In this document: positions 24,401 to 36,153 of the stretch, piece after piece
Numbering within the stretch: the first letter of the stretch is position 1
How the letters are laid out: the number at the start of each line of letters is the position of its first letter
From: Rhodocollybia butyracea
Lineage: Eukaryota > Basidiomycota > Agaricomycetes > Agaricales > Omphalotaceae
DNA length: 64,000 bases
Assembly (NCBI GenBank): GCA_015501585.1
Contig: JADNRY010000014.1
Coordinates: 248,001-312,000, forward strand
Direction of reading: 5' to 3'
Notes under the pieces: generated by a model
Told to the model about the DNA's origin: nothing
What the model saw: only the letters and a program-made list of their open reading frames with translations
The model's database searches: none
Made by a program: the position numbers and the translations under genes

Positions 24401-24970
24401 TCATACCTGCTGAGATGCAACAAGTGGTCTTGAACGCTCAATATGAGCGCGTCGATTTCCTCTAGGTGGTTTAGGTGACGCCGACGCCGAGTTGGGAGGA
24501 GCAGACTGCTGTGGAGTTCCACTCGGAGAACGTCTAGCTCGTCGAGGGGACTTGGGCTCCGACGGCGCCGCCAATGTCGAGTTCTCGTTCTTTTGTCGGC
24601 TTCCAGCAGTAGTGTTACCACCGCCCCGGTTTTTCCGTCGTCCATCTTTCCGGCTCTTCCTTATTGGAGGAGCTGGTTCTACCGCTGGTGCCTTTTCTCT
24701 TCTTCCCGTATTCCCACTACCCGCATTCCCAGGCCCTCTACCACGGCCTCCGCCAGCAAAACCTCCACTGCCAGACACAGGAAATGCACCTCGCTTAGGT
24801 CCTGTTTCATCTGCACCAGCTCTGACTTCAGCATTATTCTCTGCTGCAACTTCAGCAGCTCTTTTAGCCTCTTCTTCTTCCTCCTTTTGCTGCGCTGTAG
24901 CTTGGGTGTAGGAAAGACCTGTCACCGTTCCAGCCATACCGACAGCGGAAATGGATTCAGCGATTCCCAT
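24401..24970 (-). CDS. Small basic low-complexity protein, unrecognised
   Basis: A single 189-aa frame begins MGIAESISAVGMAGTVTG. A Glu/Ala/Lys-rich helix follows (QQKEEEEEAKRAAE, residues 27-45), then Gly/Arg (GGGRGRG) and Ser/Pro/Arg/Lys-rich disordered sequence. The tail may bind nucleic acid, but that is inference. It lies 300 bases upstream of RNR R2 on the same strand. Its first exon and 5' flank travel with R2 in the copies at 36.2 and 58.3 kb. The 5' flank shows a CTGATTAACGATAAGT block that recurs near 27.37, 54.56 and 62.58 kb. Confidence 0.6.
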   Translation of the reverse strand: MGIAESISAVGMAGTVTGLSYTQATAQQKEEEEEAKRAAEVAAENNAEVRAGADETGPKRGAFPVSGSGGFAGGGRGRGPGNAGSGNTGRREKAPAVEPAPPIRKSRKDGRRKNRGGGNTTAGSRQKNENSTLAAPSEPKSPRRARRSPSGTPQQSAPPNSASASPKPPRGNRRAHIERSRPLVASQQV

Positions 24971-25288
24971 TGTAGATGCGTTCTGATTAACGATAAGTAC
25001 CGAGGAAACAGAAGAGAGATAGAGACATACATATTGTGAGAGTAGAATGCGTTCAAAGCTTTAGTTCGTCGTTGGATGCAAGAAGAAATGAAATGACATC
25101 ATACCATACACGATCCAGCGCTAATTACGATCGCGTGATCTATTTACTTCTAGTCTCTAGATACGGTGTTGTGGATATGTATGTGCTGATATGCTAGATG
25201 CTTGTACGACTTCGTGTATGATGATTTTTAATTGCTACTACCCTACTACTATGTGCTATAAAGTGCAATGCCATTGCCAAATGATACC
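24971..25288. other. Intergenic flank between the basic protein and CFGW copy 6
   Basis: It contains the 5' region of the basic-protein gene and the 3' flank of CFGW copy 6. A very similar 3' flank (TGTGCTATAAAGTGCAATGCC) follows the copies at 37.75, 52.02 and 58.6 kb. Confidence 0.5.
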
Positions 25289-26391
25289 TCATCGCCCTTT
25301 ACTCCAGTATTCAACCTGCTTTTCCATAACTTCAAGCGTCAGCCCGGCAAGCAAGTCGTTCTCTTCAGGACCAGGATATACCCCAATCCTCTTAAGCCGC
25401 CCCGGATGTGTCCCTTTTTGCGCAATGAATACATGTGTTGTGCCCACTTTCATCATGACAAACATAAGAGACAAGGAAAACCGGATTCGGCAGCAAGTAC
25501 TCACATTGTACCACTATACACCCGAAACATGGACTTTCAACTGGACATCTCTTATCCCCTCTAACGAGCTTGAAATAAAACCAGGGCGAATTTGGATCCT
25601 GCACTGGCGGCTTAGGTACTTTGGCGTGTTGTCCCTTATAGATTATCGGATCCTTCGAGTCCCTATTTAAAGCTCCATTGAGCGCTTTCGTGAATTCTTC
25701 CTTTTTGTGTGGCTTTACAGGGACAACGATGGTCACTTCGGGTACCATAAAGGTCGTTTTGAACACCTCGTTGTGTTTGTCCCATTCTTTTTGCAATGAA
25801 CGTGTTGCTAACATCTGCGCGCGCGTCGCATCGTCTTCAGCATCCGGAGCTCTGCCACTGAACCGGTGTAGCCCTGGCTTTCCAGTGATAATACCAACAT
25901 GCCACGTTGTATTTTTTGGCCTCGCTAACATAGCATATACATATAACAAGGAAAACCAGAACCGGAAAAAGTACTCACGCCCTCTTGCCATCCACCCAGG
26001 ACATGGATTGGCCTCGGTACACCCCGGTACTCCAGTGACTTCGATGTAACTCAGTTCCGAAGCCACTGGCAGTGGATCATATAAATTTTTGAACTTTATA
26101 TCATCATAAGGTTCGCGGCGGAGGGCTCTGTTGATTGGCCTGCCGATGGATATGGCATAGGGGGTCCAGGAAGGTTCTAGATTAGGGCCGCCTTCAAAAT
26201 CGTCACCTGTTGTGCCATCAATGAAAGTCACGGTAGGCTGGTAATATCTGTGCATTAGATAGTACAATTACCCAGCTGTGAACACTTACAACTTCTGGCT
26301 CATCCGACAGCCTGGTGTGTGCTTCCATCGGTAGAGAGTACACAGCAAGCAAGGAGCTTGCTATGACCGTAAAAAGGAGAGGATAGCGCAT
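25289..26391 (-). CDS. CFGW family copy 6, intact two-domain secreted protein (312 aa)
   Basis: Exons 26391-26290, 26237-25979, 25924-25505 and 25446-25289 total 939 nt, a complete frame with phases 0, 1 and 1. Order: signal peptide MRYPLLFTVIASSLLAVYSL; domain A from TVTFIDGTTGDDFEG through YIEVTGVPGCTEANPCPGWM, intron, then WHVGIITGKPG; FMVPEVTIVVP; domain B from ALNRDSKDPIIYKGQ through FKLVRGDKRCPVESPCFGC, intron, then THVFIAQKGTHPG and RIGVYPGPEENDLLAGLTLE. No domain is recognised and there is no membrane anchor; apparent hydrophobic runs are translated introns. It is likely secreted. Function unknown. This is the best reference copy for the family. Confidence 0.85.
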
Positions 26392-26490
26392 TGTTGAGAA
26401 TTAGTATTATTGAACAAACACAGATTGTCCAGCAAGCTGTGTTCAAGTGAGGATCGGAGGGACTGGCTGGAACATTTCCATTCTCATGCT

Positions 26491-26504
26491 GCTTTTTATA
26501 TAAA
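26491..26504 (-). promoter_or_regulatory. TATA box of CFGW copy 6
   Basis: On the minus strand TATATAAAAAGCAGCATG lies about 100 bases before the ATG. The same TATAAAAAGCA(G)C element stands 100-120 bases before the start of most CFGW copies, along with a conserved GGAACATTTCC-like stretch on either strand. Confidence 0.6.
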
Positions 26505-26606
26505 CTTCTACACAGGCAGGGGCATCAACCGGATTTGAAATTCCCAGATCCAAACCGGTGTACGAAACAGCTGCTAGGCAAATATATTCCGCAGAAGTGG
26601 CGCGCG

Positions 26607-26750
26607 AAAAAAAAAAAAAAAAAAAAAAAATATCAAAACAGAAGTGACGCGCGGCTAGGAAACCGCTCTGAGGGAAATTGAAAAACCCAAACAGAAAAAA
26701 AAAAAAAGTGGAAGCAGCCAAACTTAAAGGTCATCACGTCAGAAGAGAAG

Positions 26751-26786
<36 letters not shown>
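26607..26786. repeat. Three poly-A tracts
   Basis: Runs of 24 A (26607-26630), 13 A (26695-26707) and 34 A (26753-26786) interrupt a fragment also found upstream of other CFGW copies. They could be retroposon tails or polymerase slippage. The exact lengths are uncertain in any assembly. Confidence 0.8.
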
Positions 26787-26788
<2 letters not shown>

Positions 26789-27608
26789 GTATCGCTCGGA
26801 GGAAGATTTTTTTTCTTGAGTCGGGAAAGATTACGGGATTCCGAAGTCAGCCAGCCTGTATGAAGATCGGCCTAATCATCGTCGCATTATGCCTACTTAC
26901 TAGTGTCTTGGCTCGGGTAAGGTAAACTGCTCTCACTTCGCGCAATCGCCGTGACGACTCACGTATTCCATAACAAACCTCTGAATCGTGCTTGCTTGCC
27001 GTCCAGCAAAGACCTGGCGCTGTACAGCGATGCTTTGCTTGTTGCAGGGTTGACGTCTACAATACCACCTGACCGAGACATTGTGCTCAATTTTACTGAG
27101 AACGCTGAAACTCTTTGACTCACGCTCTACTTCACTCATAATATGCTACCACTAGACCTCGGCGCACTGGATCTTCAGACCCTTCTCACGGAGAGGGTTA
27201 GCTTGAAGTATGATATAGAATACACAAGCCAGTAGGTTGGTCAAGAGAAGTTTAAGTACGTTTTTACTAGTCGTCCTCTTACTGCACAAATGATTTACAA
27301 TTTTATTCGACAAAGTCGCTATCCATTATACAGCAATGGATTCAGCAATTCCAATCGCCGAAGTGTTCTGATTGACAATAAGTGCAAGCGATCCTGTTTT
27401 TTTTGCTTTGATTTCTTAGTCTGAAAGCGCTAATGGTTCATCGACGCAGAAAGACGCAAGCGATATGTCGAGTGATGCAGTAGAAGAAGGGTATTTGTGT
27501 TCATTGTCGCAATGTATTAATGGGGATAAAGACATACATATTGTGAAAGTAGAGTCGTTGACATCAAGGATGCAGGAAGAAATGATTAGCTGTTCATGAA
27601 TTATCAAC
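26787..27608. other. Recurrent flank fragments between CFGW copies
   Basis: Block 26915-27180 (GTAAGGTAAACTGCTCTC, CGACTCACGTATTCC) recurs at 54125-54400. Block 27290-27600 (GCAATGGATTCAGCAATTCC, CAATAAGTGCAAG) recurs at 54480-54670 and 62470-62700 and derives from the 5' side of the basic-protein gene. No intact gene is present. Confidence 0.6.
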
Positions 27609-28391
27609 TTAGCAAAGACCCAATGATCCTCTTACACCTCGTGCGTAGTTGGGTGGCATAGAACAAGGCTTCACACTGGGAATCTCACGCGGCCCCTGGC
27701 TCTGTATATACCTTCGTATAACCAAGTCAACAACATTCCCATTCGGTCCGAGTGTGCTGTACGTAGTATCTTCTATAACTAGTGCCGGCAATTTGAAAAG
27801 TAGGTTTTCAAGCTGCTTTTCCATGAATTCAACCATCAGCCCAGCAGGCAAGTTATTTGCTTCAGGATATAGGCCAATTCTCTCAAACAGCACCGAACCT
27901 GTTCCTTTTCGCACAATGAATACATGTTTTGTGCCCGCTTTCATATATATGAGAAAAAGAGAAAACTGGATTTGGCAGTAAGTACTCACAATGCATTACT
28001 ATGCACCCAAAACATGGAGTCTTAGCTTGACATCTCTTATCCCCTCTAATGAGCTTGAAATAAACCCAATATGAATTTAGATTGCCCAGCCCAGGCTCTT
28101 TGATGTATTGTCCTTTGTAGATTACTGGGTCGTCCGAGTCCCTATCTAAAGCTCCATTGAACGCTTCCGTGAGGTCTTCAGGTTGGCGTGGCAGGCCGGA
28201 TGATGGTGGATTTGTCTGAGGAGGGATATGAATGGGAGCGAAGGTCACCACGGGTACCATAAAGTTTGTTTTGAACACAACCAAAAGGCGGTCCCATTGC
28301 TTTTGCATCTTAGACGCTGTTGCCCTCTGCCTGCCTGTACAAACAGGTCTGCCACTGAACCGGTGTTGGCCTGGCTTTCCTGTGATGATAC

Positions 28392-28527
28392 TGAGGTGGG
28401 AGATCCCAACCTCAGTGAGAAGTATTGTAGAAACATGGATGAATACAACTGAGTAGCTATGAACATGTGTGAAAGGCTATATACTGACGGCAAACTCCGG
28501 CCCGGAACGCCATGATCCCCTACTCCA
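28392..28527. repeat. Left terminal direct repeat of the TRIM-like element
   Basis: 136 bp, TG...CA ends, more than 90% identical by eye to 29167-29303. Confidence 0.85.
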
Positions 28528-29166
28528 TGTGCCCCATACAAAACATGGCGATGTCCTCGTCGCCTACCAAATACCTATACAATGAAAGCAAAGCCTTCCG
28601 TCTGCTAAACTTGAGCCCCCTACACTGCAAACCCAAAACAACTAATCCCAGTCCAAGATCCTAAGTCCTAACCAAACTCTCAGGCTTTTCCGCAACCATT
28701 TTGGGTGAAGTCAACGCCAGATTCCCTGCAGGTCTAATCTGCAACATACCCCCCTCAGGTATCTAGGCATATCCATCTTGAGTTGGCAAAATCTAAATGC
28801 AAGTTGTGGAGCAGTTCCATCAAGTTGAAGCACAATGTGGCATGTCAAATAGAAGAGTGATGGTTATGTAAATTCTTTTTCAAGCAAATGGCGAGTCTGC
28901 GGTGGCAGGGATGAAAATGGACAGTAGAGGTGTGAATGTCAATGAAAGAATGTGAAAATGACATGTCGGCAATAGATAAGATGTCTGGCAGTACAGCTGC
29001 ACTGGCGATGGACCAAAAAAAGTCTCCAAATGTGATGGATTGATGCCGACAAGTTCAGATGAAGATTGGTGAGAAAGACAACTGTGAGCAGATGAAAATG
29101 GCTGAAAAAACAGTGTCAATGGTCCGAAAGAGTATGAAAGCATGAATCACACTCTCATCACCATAA

Positions 29167-29303
29167 TGAGGTGGGAGATCCCAACCTCAGTGAGAAGTAT
29201 CATAGAGAACATGGATGAATACAACTGAGTAGCTATGAACATGTGTGAAAGGCTATATACTGATGGCAAACTCTGGCCCGGAACGCCATGATCCCCTACT
29301 CCA
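29167..29303. repeat. Right terminal direct repeat of the TRIM-like element
   Basis: 137 bp, partner of 28392-28527. The CpG sites ACGGC and TCCGG of the left repeat are ATGGC and TCTGG here. Confidence 0.85.
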
Positions 29304-29827
29304 ATACCAACATACCACACCCCTTGTTTTGGTCTCACTAGCAAAGTATATGTAGCAAGAAAATTAGAACTGGGAACAAGTGCTCACCCCCTCTTTCCAT
29401 CCACCCAAAGCATGGATTGGCCTCAGTACACCCCAGTACTCTGGTGACTTTGATGTAACTCCTTTCCTCCGGACCCCCCACTGGCTTATATGGATTTGTG
29501 AACTTTATAATAGCATAAGGTGAGTGGCCAAAGGCTGCATTGAGTGGCATAGATATGTTCCTGGCCTTCATGGCCTTCAGAATTTTGAAAATTGAGTCGC
29601 CTTCAAAATCTTCACCTATTGTGCCATCAACAAAGGTCATGAGCTGGTATCATGTGCGCATTAGATAGTACAATTACCCAGTTGTGAATACTTACAACTT
29701 CTGGCTCATTTGACAGCCCAGCGGCAACTGATACTTCATTTGATGGCCTGGCATGTGCGTCCATTGGTAGAGAGTACACAGCAAGCAAGGAGCTTGCTAT
29801 GACTGTGATGAGGAAAGGAGAGCGCAT

Positions 29828-31079
29828 TATTGAGAGTAAGTATTGCAACAAACACAGATTGGCCAGCAAGCTGTGTTGGAGGGACTGGCAGTAACATTTC
29901 CATGCTTTTTATATTATATATATACACAGGCACCGGATTTGAAATCCCCAGATTGAAACCAGTCTACAAAACAGCTGTCATGTCCTAGGCATATACCAAC
30001 TGCCGACATTTCCCGCTTACAGTTACATAATCCGCTCCCACCGCATTTCCGGTTCTGATACACTTCCGCTTTGCTTCTGTCTTACTATTTCCTTCACCGT
30101 ACACTTTCTATGATCCCGCCGATCCATTCTCCATCATTCTTACAATCATACATATGCTTTATGCTCATCCCACCGCTTCCGCTTATGTCCATCATTGTCT
30201 TTCATCCCTTGTACTTCTTTTGGCTATTCTTGTCTTTTCTACTCTTGGATTATTACCTATCGCTACTCCGGTCCTCGAGTACCCTTTAAATAGTTCTGTA
30301 CCATGTCAAGTACAGTAGATTGGAAATATTGCTTAACCCCTTGACTCGTGTGCTCTTGTGTGTTCCGGTTTCTCACTTTATCTGTTTCTTTTCTGTTTCT
30401 TCACTCCATCATTTTCACAACCTCTGCAATCTACTATCATCTATTTGGTTCCGCTCTGTTTGCGCTGCATCAGGTCAGCTACCACTTGACCTTCTGCTTC
30501 CGCTCATATCGTTATCAAAGCCGCTTGCACTTAGTGGGTCCTACCCTTTGAGTCGGAAACTCATCTACTCTTAGACTTACTTGCTGAGTTCATTCTATCA
30601 CCTGTACGGACCTGCCGTCCTTACATTAGTCCCTTGGACAATCCCACACGAGTCTTACATCCCATAGGCACTTTGGAACCGTTCTACACTCACATCCTTT
30701 CACATCTCAAACCAACTTTCCCAGTTTGGCTGAACAATGGTAGTACAGAGCGTATCCGCACTTTGGTTTCCAGGTTTGTAACCTGCGCTCGAAGGATTCC
30801 GCCTAGATCCTTACAACAGCTGTCAAGCAAACATTACAATGATCTGGTGAGCTCAGGCAAAGAGCGGCCTGCTGTTTAGGAAATTGGTCCAGGAGGTAAG
30901 GGCAGCTAAGGTCTCTGGTTGGGAGGAAGATTTTTACAGGATTCACAAGCTTTCAGAAGTCAGCCAGCCCACATTCTTGTCTAATCTCTTTTTTTGTACT
31001 TACTACCACTTACCACTGTCTTGTCTCAGCCCATGGGCATTTATTTATTGTGTAAGTAGATAATGCCTTTTGGTTTCTC
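29828..31079. other. Intergenic, pyrimidine-rich region
   Basis: Promoter side of copy 7 (TATA-like near 29910), then a C/T-rich stretch at 30060-30660 without supported genes. Near 30840-30980 is a decayed copy of the + strand fragment (GTCTCTGGTTGGGAGGAAGA) that also occurs upstream of other CFGW copies. Confidence 0.5.
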
Positions 31080-32396
31080 GTTCAACGTCAGGAAGAAGGA
31101 TGGATGCAAACTCGACGCCTGCATTGTACTGCTATCCCCCAAATGGCTCATGCCAGCCTTGGAGTAATCCGAAACCTGCTTCTTGAAAAAGTTGGTCATA
31201 TGGATTTGTCAATTTGTAGTGCTTCTTGTTTCCGAGCACAACAAATTTGATGTACTGGCACATTAGGGTCGCGTTCATGCCGATGAGACTGACAGGGAGA
31301 GTGTCTATGAGAAGATGAAGGTCAGCTGAATGCCGCAGCGAAAGAGTAAGATAAAAACCCACCAGTCAAAACTCCTTCTCAATATCAACAGCCTCTACAA
31401 CGATCCTCTCCACTGTATCGTAATGTGGTCTCCTCCTCAAGTGACTGGGGAGCAAACACACAAAATTGGTATGCACACCCTCATCTCGGCTGATCAGCTC
31501 ATTTGAGAATGTCAAACCTGGCATGAACCTACACTTCTTCATCCAGATTATCGATGTGAAAGAGCCAGAGAAGATACCCTCCACAGCAGCAAACACAACG
31601 AGGCATTCACCAAACTCATCATTGACCCACCTCAACACCCATGCTGCCTTCTTCTTGATACAAGGAATAGTCTCAATCACATCTCGGCAGGATCTTTGTG
31701 ATATAAGTATCAATGAGAAGGGAATACATGTTGGAGTGGATGTTCTCCATCATCATGATTTGGAAGCCATAGAAGCATCACACTTCAGCAACTTGGATTG
31801 AGGAGGTTTATGTTGATGATATCATCAGAGGCAGTGAAGGAGGCAAGAATGCGGGAGATGAGGAAACATTTGTTCTTGTTTGGCTTGGAATTCCAGTCCT
31901 GCATGTCTTTGGAGAGCTCAGAGGTCCATCTCTTCAGCAGTGCTTCAGCTTTTTTGTACATTTGCCAGATCTATTAGGGTGGCAGTGAAGATGAGAGAAG
32001 GAACAGAACAATGTGAATAATGTGGTACTGGATAGGGAAGAGGACAAAGCGATGGCGGGATTCAAGAAGGAGAGGCTCTTTGCCTCAGAAGAAAAAGATT
32101 AATCAGAAGCGGAAAGATGTGATAGTGATAGACAAACATGTACTTTCTGGCAATTCAATCTCACCAACAAAACACTTTTGTAGAGCTTCAAGTTCTGCTT
32201 CGGAATATTTGCTTTGCAGTGGTGTGCTGGATTATTCAACCTTGTCATCATTGTCTTTGAGAGAAGCAGGCGACATTGAGCGACATTTGTCATCAATGAG
32301 AGTTTTCTTCATTGCAGGTTTCTTTGTGGGTGAGTCAAAGGTAAAAGAAGCAAAGGCTTTGGCAGCCTGTAAATAAAAAAGGTCAGCAAGGGCAGT
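31080..32396 (-). pseudogene. Nearly full-length RNR R2 pseudogene (copy 5)
   Basis: Collinear with 22640-24050, with intron sequences kept. The C-terminal exon (31090-31300), [11 protein letters not shown] (about 31500), [12 protein letters not shown] (about 31660) and [15 protein letters not shown] N-terminal exon remnants (32150-32300) are visible. It has deletions, frameshifts and many CpG to TpG/CpA changes. The homologous segment continues at 36154 beyond an LTR insertion and carries on into the start of the basic-protein gene. The original duplication therefore covered both neighbours. Confidence 0.9.
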
Positions 32397-35300
32397 AATT
32401 GGCTTGGTTTGTACTGGTATGTGAAAGGCGCTAGAAAATGACCTAACAAATACAAGACCGCGCCTAACCAGACTATCAATTTATTTAAAGGGAGCGAGGC
32501 TGGGTTGTCAAAGATTCCCCAAAGAAAGTTAGGATATTGAATGTAAGATGATACACCAGCCAGTGTAGTGAAACAACTGAACTAGCATAGTGCAACAAGG
32601 TCTAGTAAGTTCTATGAACTGAACTAGCATAGACTATTGTCTAAGTTGTGCCAAATAACCATGTGTGTGTGTGTGTCCAATGATAACCAAAACCAAAACC
32701 AATACAATGCAACTAGGACACTCCTGGGCAAACTCTGGCTCCAGCTAGTGCAATAGAAATGAGGTTGTGAAACACTCCTGGGCAAACTCTGGCTCCAGCT
32801 AGTGTAATGCCATAATGTCCCTGACCAAACTCTGGGTCAAGCTACGAAACTGTGAGTGAACTTAATCACTAGGAGCTTGTACCACAATCTTAGTGGCTCA
32901 CTAATACTCATTAGAGCTAGCTAAGGAACCCTCACTCTGGAGCTGAATAATTCCTTACTAGAAGCTGTCCCCTCTAAGGAAGCAACTAGATTCATGCAAA
33001 AGATCTAACTCAATCTTAAGTGGGTGCAAAAGCTGTTACAAAGCTTCTATTACACCAATCCAAACTTTATAAGATAGAATATAATTTTAACTTCGAAGAG
33101 AAAGCTAGACTCCATACGCGCTATTTGGGTATTTACGTGTAGGTATGCAAAAGGTGCTATAAAACAACCTAACAAAAACACTACCGCACCTAACCAGACT
33201 ATCAATATGTAAGGGAGCGAGGGCAGGTTGTCAGAGATTCCCCGAGGGAAAGTCTTGTAATATCGGATGTACGCGCGCAACTGCTCCAGGTTCAAGACTG
33301 TAGTGCTAACATGGGTAACTAAGCTTAGACAACTCTTAGAACTAAGTCGAGAGAAGCCTAGTTGGGGTGTACGAGTGTACGAGGGAACCAGGTGTGTATG
33401 TCCAAATCAATTAACCAAAACCAAAATCAATACAATGAAACTAAGATTCTCCTAGGCAAACTCTGGCTCTAGCTAGAATAGTAATCTCGAGGTTTGTCAA
33501 CAACCCTAGGCAAACTCTGGCACTAGCTGCTGTGACGCCGTAAAGTCCTCGACCAAACTCTGGGCCAAGCTACGATATTGTGAGTGAACTTAATCACTAG
33601 GAACTCGTACCACAATCTTAGTGGCTCGTCTAACTTTGTGAAGAAGTCAACTAAGGAACCCTCACTCTGGAGCCGAATAATCCCTTACTAGAAGCTGTCC
33701 CCTCTAAGGAAGCAACTAGATTTGAGTTGATCTGGAGTTCGAGAGAACTCTACACACTTAAATTCGATCAAGATATAAATGGGCTTTGCAAAGCGCGTGA
33801 AATTTATTACTTTCTTAAGATAACCAAGTCAGGAGGCGTCACGCTACTGATCCCGTGGGGACGTTCTACGGAGCACTCGTCTTAGCAGTCAAGTCGAGGG
33901 CAAGAAACTTGTCTTATTGAATAAATATATCTGGCTTATATACTGAGTAGAGAGAGTTTAATATGAAAAATAGATGAAACAGATACGGAGAGAGACGGAA
34001 AGAGAGTGGAACAGAGGAATCTGGCTCGGAAAGGAAACTCCAGCCTATATATGGTACACACGATAAAGAAATAGTCCATTCTTGGATATATATCAGAGGT
34101 AAAATATGATTTCGTGAGGGTTAACATAGTTTTAGAGTGTTTTGATCCGAGCGAGGTTTCTCCGATTACTCCACAATTCTCCGGGGTCAGGAGTACCTTT
34201 ATGCTTCATGATCACTCACCGCCTGGTTTCCCTTGGGTGAGTTTCATTCTATTCCTCGGATAGTTCTGTCCATCCTGAGTGTGATTAACATTCTCTCGAG
34301 AAGGCCTGTTATCTAGCTTTCCAATGACACCACTTATGATAATCTCGAGCAACTGCACTGAGTATGTACAAGTGATTCCCAATAGTCGGCTTTAACGGAT
34401 AAGACCTTCCGTGTATGATTTCTAAGATCAAATGTTTCGATTTGCCAAGGCTATCCCGGTGCGTAGCTTTCTGTAGGACCGCTAAGCATGTTTCTACTGT
34501 CCTCACGGTTGCAACCGGTGCCGCGAATAGACCTCTACGGTTTCCTCGGAATCGTTCTGGTCCATTGTTACGGACTGTAAAGTCCACATCTTAACATAGC
34601 TTGTTGGGGGTCTTAGTGCGAGGGATGCCTTCCCTCATAATTCCTTCCCTCGAGTAACGCGTTGGCTTAGTACTTATCCCGCTTCGAGATGTCCTGTAGT
34701 TTAGAGAGTCTACACTCTTGGGTATAACTAGATTGACGATCTAGCATTACATCTCTGGGCAGCCCAGGTATCCTCGCTACCTTGGCTCTAGGCTACGCTT
34801 GTGGGCGTACCTTCACGGCTCGCTGAGTATTATTGTTAATTTCTTTGCCTCGGCAACAGCTATCATGCTCAGGCTCTGTATAACTCTCTTATTGCATTGT
34901 ATAACACGTACAAAGTGTCAAAATGTACGGTTACACGCCTTAGGCCGATTTTAGGCCTAATAGCGCCCTAAACAAACACCCAGTTACAGTGTTTGATTGA
35001 CTTGGTACATTTAAACCAGGGGGAATTAAGAGGACTAGCAGACTCTGGCAATGAAGAGACCTTTGACTTCGTCACAACAGGTGGTTATGAGAGGTGGCAA
35101 GATAAGTTGATTTATGAGATAAATACATTGTGCTTATATACTGGGTCTTTACTAGTTTAATATGAAAAGAGATGAAACAGAGTCAGAGAGAAACAGAGTG
35201 AGATAGAAATTCGAGAAAGAGAGGAATTTAGCTAAGAAAGGAAACTCTAGCCTGGACATATTGTACATTTATCTAGAAAACTGTCCCAATTTAGATACAG

Positions 35301-36153
35301 TCCCGATTTGGGTATCAAAGTAAAAGAAATTAAAATGGGTTAACATATTCTGGTCCTTGCGGAATCTCTTACTGCAAATAACCATTCCTTCCATCAGATG
35401 TTTCATGGCTTCACACAGGTACATGTCTGCATGTCTATCCTTAAAGTTGTCTGGTAGGTTTTGAGCAAGATCAGCTCAATCCCCTAAGATAATAATATCT
35501 CCCAGCGATAGTTCACTTCGCTAGCTTTGAGTAGATACTAAGAATCCCAGAGTTATGTGCGCTAGCACAATGCTCAGAGCTCCTGGACTGTCAGACCTTC
35601 AGGTTGGCAATGCCCTATCTACTGTAAGATTGTTGGATTTATTACAGTAGGACTTTCCTAGTCAATAGTTGGCCTATAATCAAATATCAAATTTGCCTAG
35701 CTTAATCATCTAGCAGCTGTGCTGCATTGCAACCCAACTAGTCATTGTAACATGTTAAGATCTTCCTTCCGGTCCGTAAGGCAATTGTAGATCTTATCCT
35801 CTGGCATCCATCTTTCTGCTAGCGCAGTACAAGGATTGCATTCCCCTTCTGATGCCTTCCCTGGGTAACGCTGCTGCCAGTACTCATCCCACTTCGAGAC
35901 ATCCAAGTATGCGGATTTGTGTATGCATTGGGGTGGGTAGAAACTAGACTGACAATCTAGTGTTGATGTCTCTGGGCACCTCGAGTATCCTCGCTAGTTT
36001 AGTATCAGACTACACTTGTGGACATATTGTCATGACTAACTGAGTATTATCGCTGAGATACTAAGTGTTAGCTACAGTTATCACGTTTGTGTACAGCACA
36101 TATACATTGTCAAAATATATGGCTACAAGCCTAAGCACAAAATCTGCGTATTA
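32397..36153 (-). mobile_element. Nested solo-LTR-like elements inserted in the RNR pseudogene
   Basis: The insertion is flanked by GCAGT (32392-32396) and GTGGT (36154-36158). Both derive from GCGGT of the parent sequence, so there was a 5-bp target duplication, as for LTR elements. The outer copy is about 1.9 kb once the inner one (33122-34961) is removed. Shared blocks with 45570-47905 include CGCACCTAACCAGACTATC, GGGTTGTCAGAGATTCCCC and AAACTCTGGCTC. No polymerase genes are seen. Confidence 0.7.
33122..34961 (-). repeat. Inner copy of the LTR-like repeat
   Basis: It starts TATTTGGGTATTTACGTGTA on the + strand and ends near TTAGGCCTAATA. It is collinear with 46330-47905 over most of its length, interrupting the older copy at 33121. 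It has no coding capacity beyond short chance frames. Confidence 0.75.

Larger units (their letters stand above)
28392..29303. mobile_element. TRIM-like element, 912 bp, with 136/137-bp terminal direct repeats
   Basis: Terminal direct repeats 28392-28527 and 29167-29303 both start TGAGGTGGGAGATCCC and end CCCCTACTCCA, giving TG...CA ends. The target ATAC is duplicated (28388-28391 and 29304-29307). The repeats differ at a few sites, mainly CpG versus TpG/CpA. The 639-bp interior has no frame of interest, so it is non-autonomous. It interrupts exon 3 of CFGW copy 7. Confidence 0.85.
27609..29827 (-). pseudogene. CFGW family copy 7, split by a TRIM-like insertion
   Basis: Exon 1 starts at 29827 (MRSPFLITVIASSLLAVYSL) and ends at 29696. 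Exon 2 carries TFVDGTIGEDFEGD and CTEANPCFGWM. Exon 3 starts at 29337 and is cut after WYVGIG by an insertion at 29303-28392, resuming at 28391 and ending at 27990. Removing the insertion and one 4-bp target copy gives a 432-nt exon 3, a multiple of three, so the gene was in frame before the hit. The last exon (27937-27609) has lost the stop used by copies 10 and 14 (after ...HLG/HHSG) and runs about 50 residues further. Confidence 0.8.

Noticed and set aside
24492..25039. Plus-strand frames opposite the basic low-complexity gene
   Set aside because: They are shadows of the GC-rich minus-strand gene. Only the minus frame is conserved in the duplicates at 36.2 and 58.3 kb.
25480..26000. Hydrophobic segments (EYLLPNPVFLVSY, EYLFPVLVFLVIYAML) suggesting membrane spans in CFGW proteins
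   Set aside because: Each begins at a GTGAGT/GTAAGT donor and ends at an AG. Removing them keeps the frame in the intact copies, so they are translated introns.
29338..31079. Extra genes in the pyrimidine-rich stretch 30.06-30.88 kb
   Set aside because: Open frames there follow base composition and carry no motif or splice pattern.
31080..32396. Second functional RNR small subunit gene
   Set aside because: Frameshifts, deletions and an LTR insertion at 32397 break it. The intact gene is at 22536-24099.
32397..36153. Autonomous LTR retrotransposon
   Set aside because: No reverse transcriptase, integrase or protease is visible. The size after removing the nested copy fits a solo LTR-like repeat.
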